Assembly (NCBI RefSeq): GCF_012910955.1
Contig: NZ_WTVQ01000002.1
Coordinates: 160,518 to 224,517, forward strand
Direction of reading: 5' to 3'
From: Aromatoleum diolicum
GTDB taxonomy: Bacteria > Pseudomonadota > Gammaproteobacteria > Burkholderiales > Rhodocyclaceae
DNA length: 64,000 nt
Each line of letters begins with the position of its first letter. The stretch's first letter is position 1. The position numbers and the translations under genes were made by a program. Below the pieces are notes generated by a model. That model ran no database searches. It saw nothing but the letters and a program-made list of their open reading frames with translations, and had not been told where the DNA came from. Below are positions 62,801 through 64,000 of this stretch, one piece after another.

Positions 62801-64000
62801 GTGTCGGTCACCGCGATGGACCTGCGCTTCGCGCGCCAGCCGATCCTGTGCGGCCACTATGCCGGCGACTCGATTGCCGGCGCCGAGGCGGCGATCGACC
62901 GCTATCTGGTCGGCGGCGCCTTGCGCCAGCGCGAACGCCTCGGCGTGTATGCGGGCGAGATCGGCTCCTGCGCCATCGTGCTGCAGGCGCGTGGCAACGA
63001 AGACCGCCTGCGCGGCACCGGGCGCGGCGCGATCATCGTCGGGCTCGGCCGCTTTGGCGAACTGACCGCGGCCGAGGTCTCCGAGACGGTACGCGCCGGC
63101 GTGCTGCGCTACCTGCTGCATTCGCACGACCGCCAAGGTGCCGACGGCACCACCGCGGACACGGAGCTGACCCTCGCCAGCCTGCTGATCGGCTACAACT
63201 CGACCACCCATATCAGCGTCGACGACTCGCTCGAAATGATCGTGCGCGGCGTGCTCGCCGCCAATCGCCAGTTTTCCGAAGCGATGCCGCTGACCCGGCT
63301 GCGCGTGGCGCGGCTCGAGCTGGTCGAGCTGTTCATGGATACCGCGATCAGCGCTGCGCGCGCGGTGCGCATGCTGCCCGAACGCATGGCCGGCGACCTG
63401 CGCCGCCTCGAAGCACGCATCGAAGCGGCCGAAGTCCTCAACGAAGGCGAAGGCGTGCGCCCGCGCCTGTCGGTGTTCGCGCGCTTCGGCTACTGGCCGC
63501 GGATGCTCATCACCGATGCGGACGCCCCCGAAGATTGCCCACCCGATCAGGCCGCCAAAGCGGCGCCGGCGGCACGTCCGATTGCGACGCGGCTCAAGTA
63601 CGTCTTCCTGTCCGAACGCGCGCGCGCCGAAAGCGTCGTGCAGCAGCGCCAGCCGGGTCTCGTCGAGGCACTGGTGAGGAATGCGATCACCCACGACCAT
63701 TACAACGCCGACCTGTCGCGCACGCTGTTCCAGCTGATGGTCCCGCTGGACTTCAAGGCCGCCGCGCGCGAGGCCGACCAGCTCGTGCTGGTGGTCGACG
63801 GCTACACCGCCAACCTGCCGTGGGAAATGCTGCAGGCCGACGAACAGCCGATGGCGCTGCGAACCGCGATGGTGCGCCAGCTCGCCTCCACGCGCTTCCG
63901 CCGCAATCCGCTGAGCATCACGCGCAAGGTCGCCTGCGTGATCGCCAACCCCTCCACCCATGGCTTCCACACACAGTTCGGCGACCCGGCCCGCCCGCTC
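59867..64000 (+). CDS. giant double alpha/beta-hydrolase and CHAT-domain protein (3' end outside window)
   Basis: An open frame from ATG 59867 (GGAGG five bases upstream) to the window end, more than 1375 residues. Hydrolase 1 has FIHGTGSHT near 226 and the nucleophile elbow HSRGG with Ser297. Hydrolase 2, LCAT/PGAP1-like, has FLPGIMGSHLE near 585 and HSMGG with Ser696, plus LGTPNNGSH. The last visible part (VPLDFKAAAREADQLVLVVD, YTANLPWEML) is the start of a CHAT caspase-like domain. The CHAT His and Cys would lie beyond the window. No leader peptide is seen. It is likely co-transcribed with the caspase gene. A long opposite-strand frame over it is a shadow. Confidence 0.85.
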   Translation, partial: MPAARKPSEILFHLPGTARSADTLPAALKAGSRAAGGAPDPFLDGVVTVQAAYTLAAPGRDAGPGTDTTLADDSLLALETNDGTTVFIRADKLREDIARTRPEALRADGSIDLAALRDPGAAARGVSDWLWSGLSVLSLDGDAIADAARDKALEWLHEWLGEKAEELAAPSASWLGAKALMWAIESRLAGEPGLYQWRDGSPLAASDRCPPGDPRLAGAANNPMLLFIHGTGSHTLGGFKDLRSGGAAGDWEPLAHRFGERIFGFEHRTFSESPIDNALQLARALPAGARLSVVTHSRGGLVGDLLCLAGLSDDAIAAYRHPLAPNASETPREKRLRDLVTARDQDSLRALRQELADKNFRIERYLRVACPARGTTLLSDNLDVFLSGLLSLTGKLVGAVSGPAGGAVLSALKRIVLEIADKRIDARLVPGIEAMLTDAPMGSLLANAQRKQGIAMAIISGDIEGGNVLKRLGVLFTDWMLFDYLDNDLVVDTDSMYAGLAARNDARYLFDQGASVNHFSYFANRNTRAALRDWLTSEEPAALPTFSPIARPHEPNAAESRQRAASRAATRAAPRPDSRPVVIFLPGIMGSHLEVRKAGKKPGDGDRVWFDFLDLAAGGLPKIGMEKRDVREESLFDMFYGDLAEHLEASHTVIRFPYDWRQPIHAEGAAADRLAEVLEQALKDHPSQPVRLLAHSMGGLVSRTMIAKRPDLWDAVVKRTGGRLVMLGTPNNGSHLMVETLLGKSGTMRKLARMDLGHGMQDVLDVVAGFPGALQLLPRPGFADTGSTLHDDYLQSAIWPALAMANRDRWFGDGIAGKPSTDTVTAARELWEGPLAHNEAPLPIERVNYVFGQAENTPCGLTLEGGQLKMIGTPEGDGSVSWASGRLANLPAEQCWYMPADHGALTDTEEYFPAIVELLQTGTTSRLGRQPATRAAAAATVTYDAPPPVLPTEEELARGLLGSRPRRRRPVAAIQPLRVSVTAMDLRFARQPILCGHYAGDSIAGAEAAIDRYLVGGALRQRERLGVYAGEIGSCAIVLQARGNEDRLRGTGRGAIIVGLGRFGELTAAEVSETVRAGVLRYLLHSHDRQGADGTTADTELTLASLLIGYNSTTHISVDDSLEMIVRGVLAANRQFSEAMPLTRLRVARLELVELFMDTAISAARAVRMLPERMAGDLRRLEARIEAAEVLNEGEGVRPRLSVFARFGYWPRMLITDADAPEDCPPDQAAKAAPAARPIATRLKYVFLSERARAESVVQQRQPGLVEALVRNAITHDHYNADLSRTLFQLMVPLDFKAAAREADQLVLVVDGYTANLPWEMLQADEQPMALRTAMVRQLASTRFRRNPLSITRKVACVIANPSTHGFHTQFGDPARPL

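Noticed and set aside
60278..63970. 1230-residue open frame on the minus strand
   Set aside because: It lies opposite a plus-strand frame with clear hydrolase and CHAT motifs in one continuous phase; the minus product has no recognisable domain.

Overview
The window is GC-rich, densely coded DNA from a chromosome. Gene content points to a denitrifying-type betaproteobacterium of the Rhodocyclales (Azoarcus/Aromatoleum/Thauera-like). Pointers are a tungsten aldehyde oxidoreductase operon of the Aromatoleum type (AorA-AorB-AorC), a TupBC tungstate importer, PQQ alcohol-dehydrogenase accessory genes, 3-hydroxybutyrate oligomer hydrolase and several sigma-54 promoters. The taxonomic call is inference from gene content only. 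I saw no rRNA, tRNA, CRISPR array, insertion sequence or integrase.

Layout. 1-10.6 kb is mostly housekeeping and small envelope or redox genes: valS, a TusA-like protein, a periplasmic M48 protease, moaC, a CDGSH protein, a cytochrome b561/YceI/YceI set, and an SDR divergent from a LysR regulator. 10.6-18.6 kb (minus strand) is the aor block: a sigma-54 activator, then aorA-B-C-D-E, then tupB and tupC. 18.8-39.4 kb is a large alcohol-oxidation block: pedF cytochrome c with a binding protein, a seven-gene ABC-transport operon, an aldehyde dehydrogenase, a degenerate AcoR-like protein, a Cache-domain protein, a PQQ alcohol dehydrogenase with the lanthanide-type Asp-x-Asp signature, a SoxYZ-like carrier, a metallo-hydrolase and a histidine kinase/response regulator pair. 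39.5-47.4 kb is mixed: an SDR, a lipoprotein, a methyltransferase, an FtsH-like AAA+ protease, a glutathione peroxidase and 3-hydroxybutyrate oligomer hydrolase. 47.8-50.7 kb is a tight four-gene operon of a J-domain protein and three unrecognised proteins. 50.8-57.8 kb holds a PqqU/YncD-type TonB receptor, a DUF302 protein and a GGDEF-EAL-CZB protein. 57.8-64 kb holds a GH46-like protein, a caspase-family protease, and a very large double alpha/beta-hydrolase plus CHAT protein that runs off the end.

How it fits together. A quinoprotein oxidises alcohols in the periplasm and passes electrons to PedF. Aldehydes are then oxidised by the NAD-dependent dehydrogenase or by the W-containing AOR. 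Tungstate import, a MoaD-like protein, MoaC and a PQQ-uptake receptor supply cofactors. Six sigma-54 type -24/-12 elements (18774, 26879, 28858, 35277, 35465 and 16499) precede these operons. A shared 34-bp dyad (20200 and 26937, with a half-site at 35408) looks like an enhancer for a common activator. The least explained parts are the caspase/CHAT-hydrolase pair, the J-domain operon, and the AcoR-like protein that has lost its sigma-54 contact loop and DNA-binding domain.
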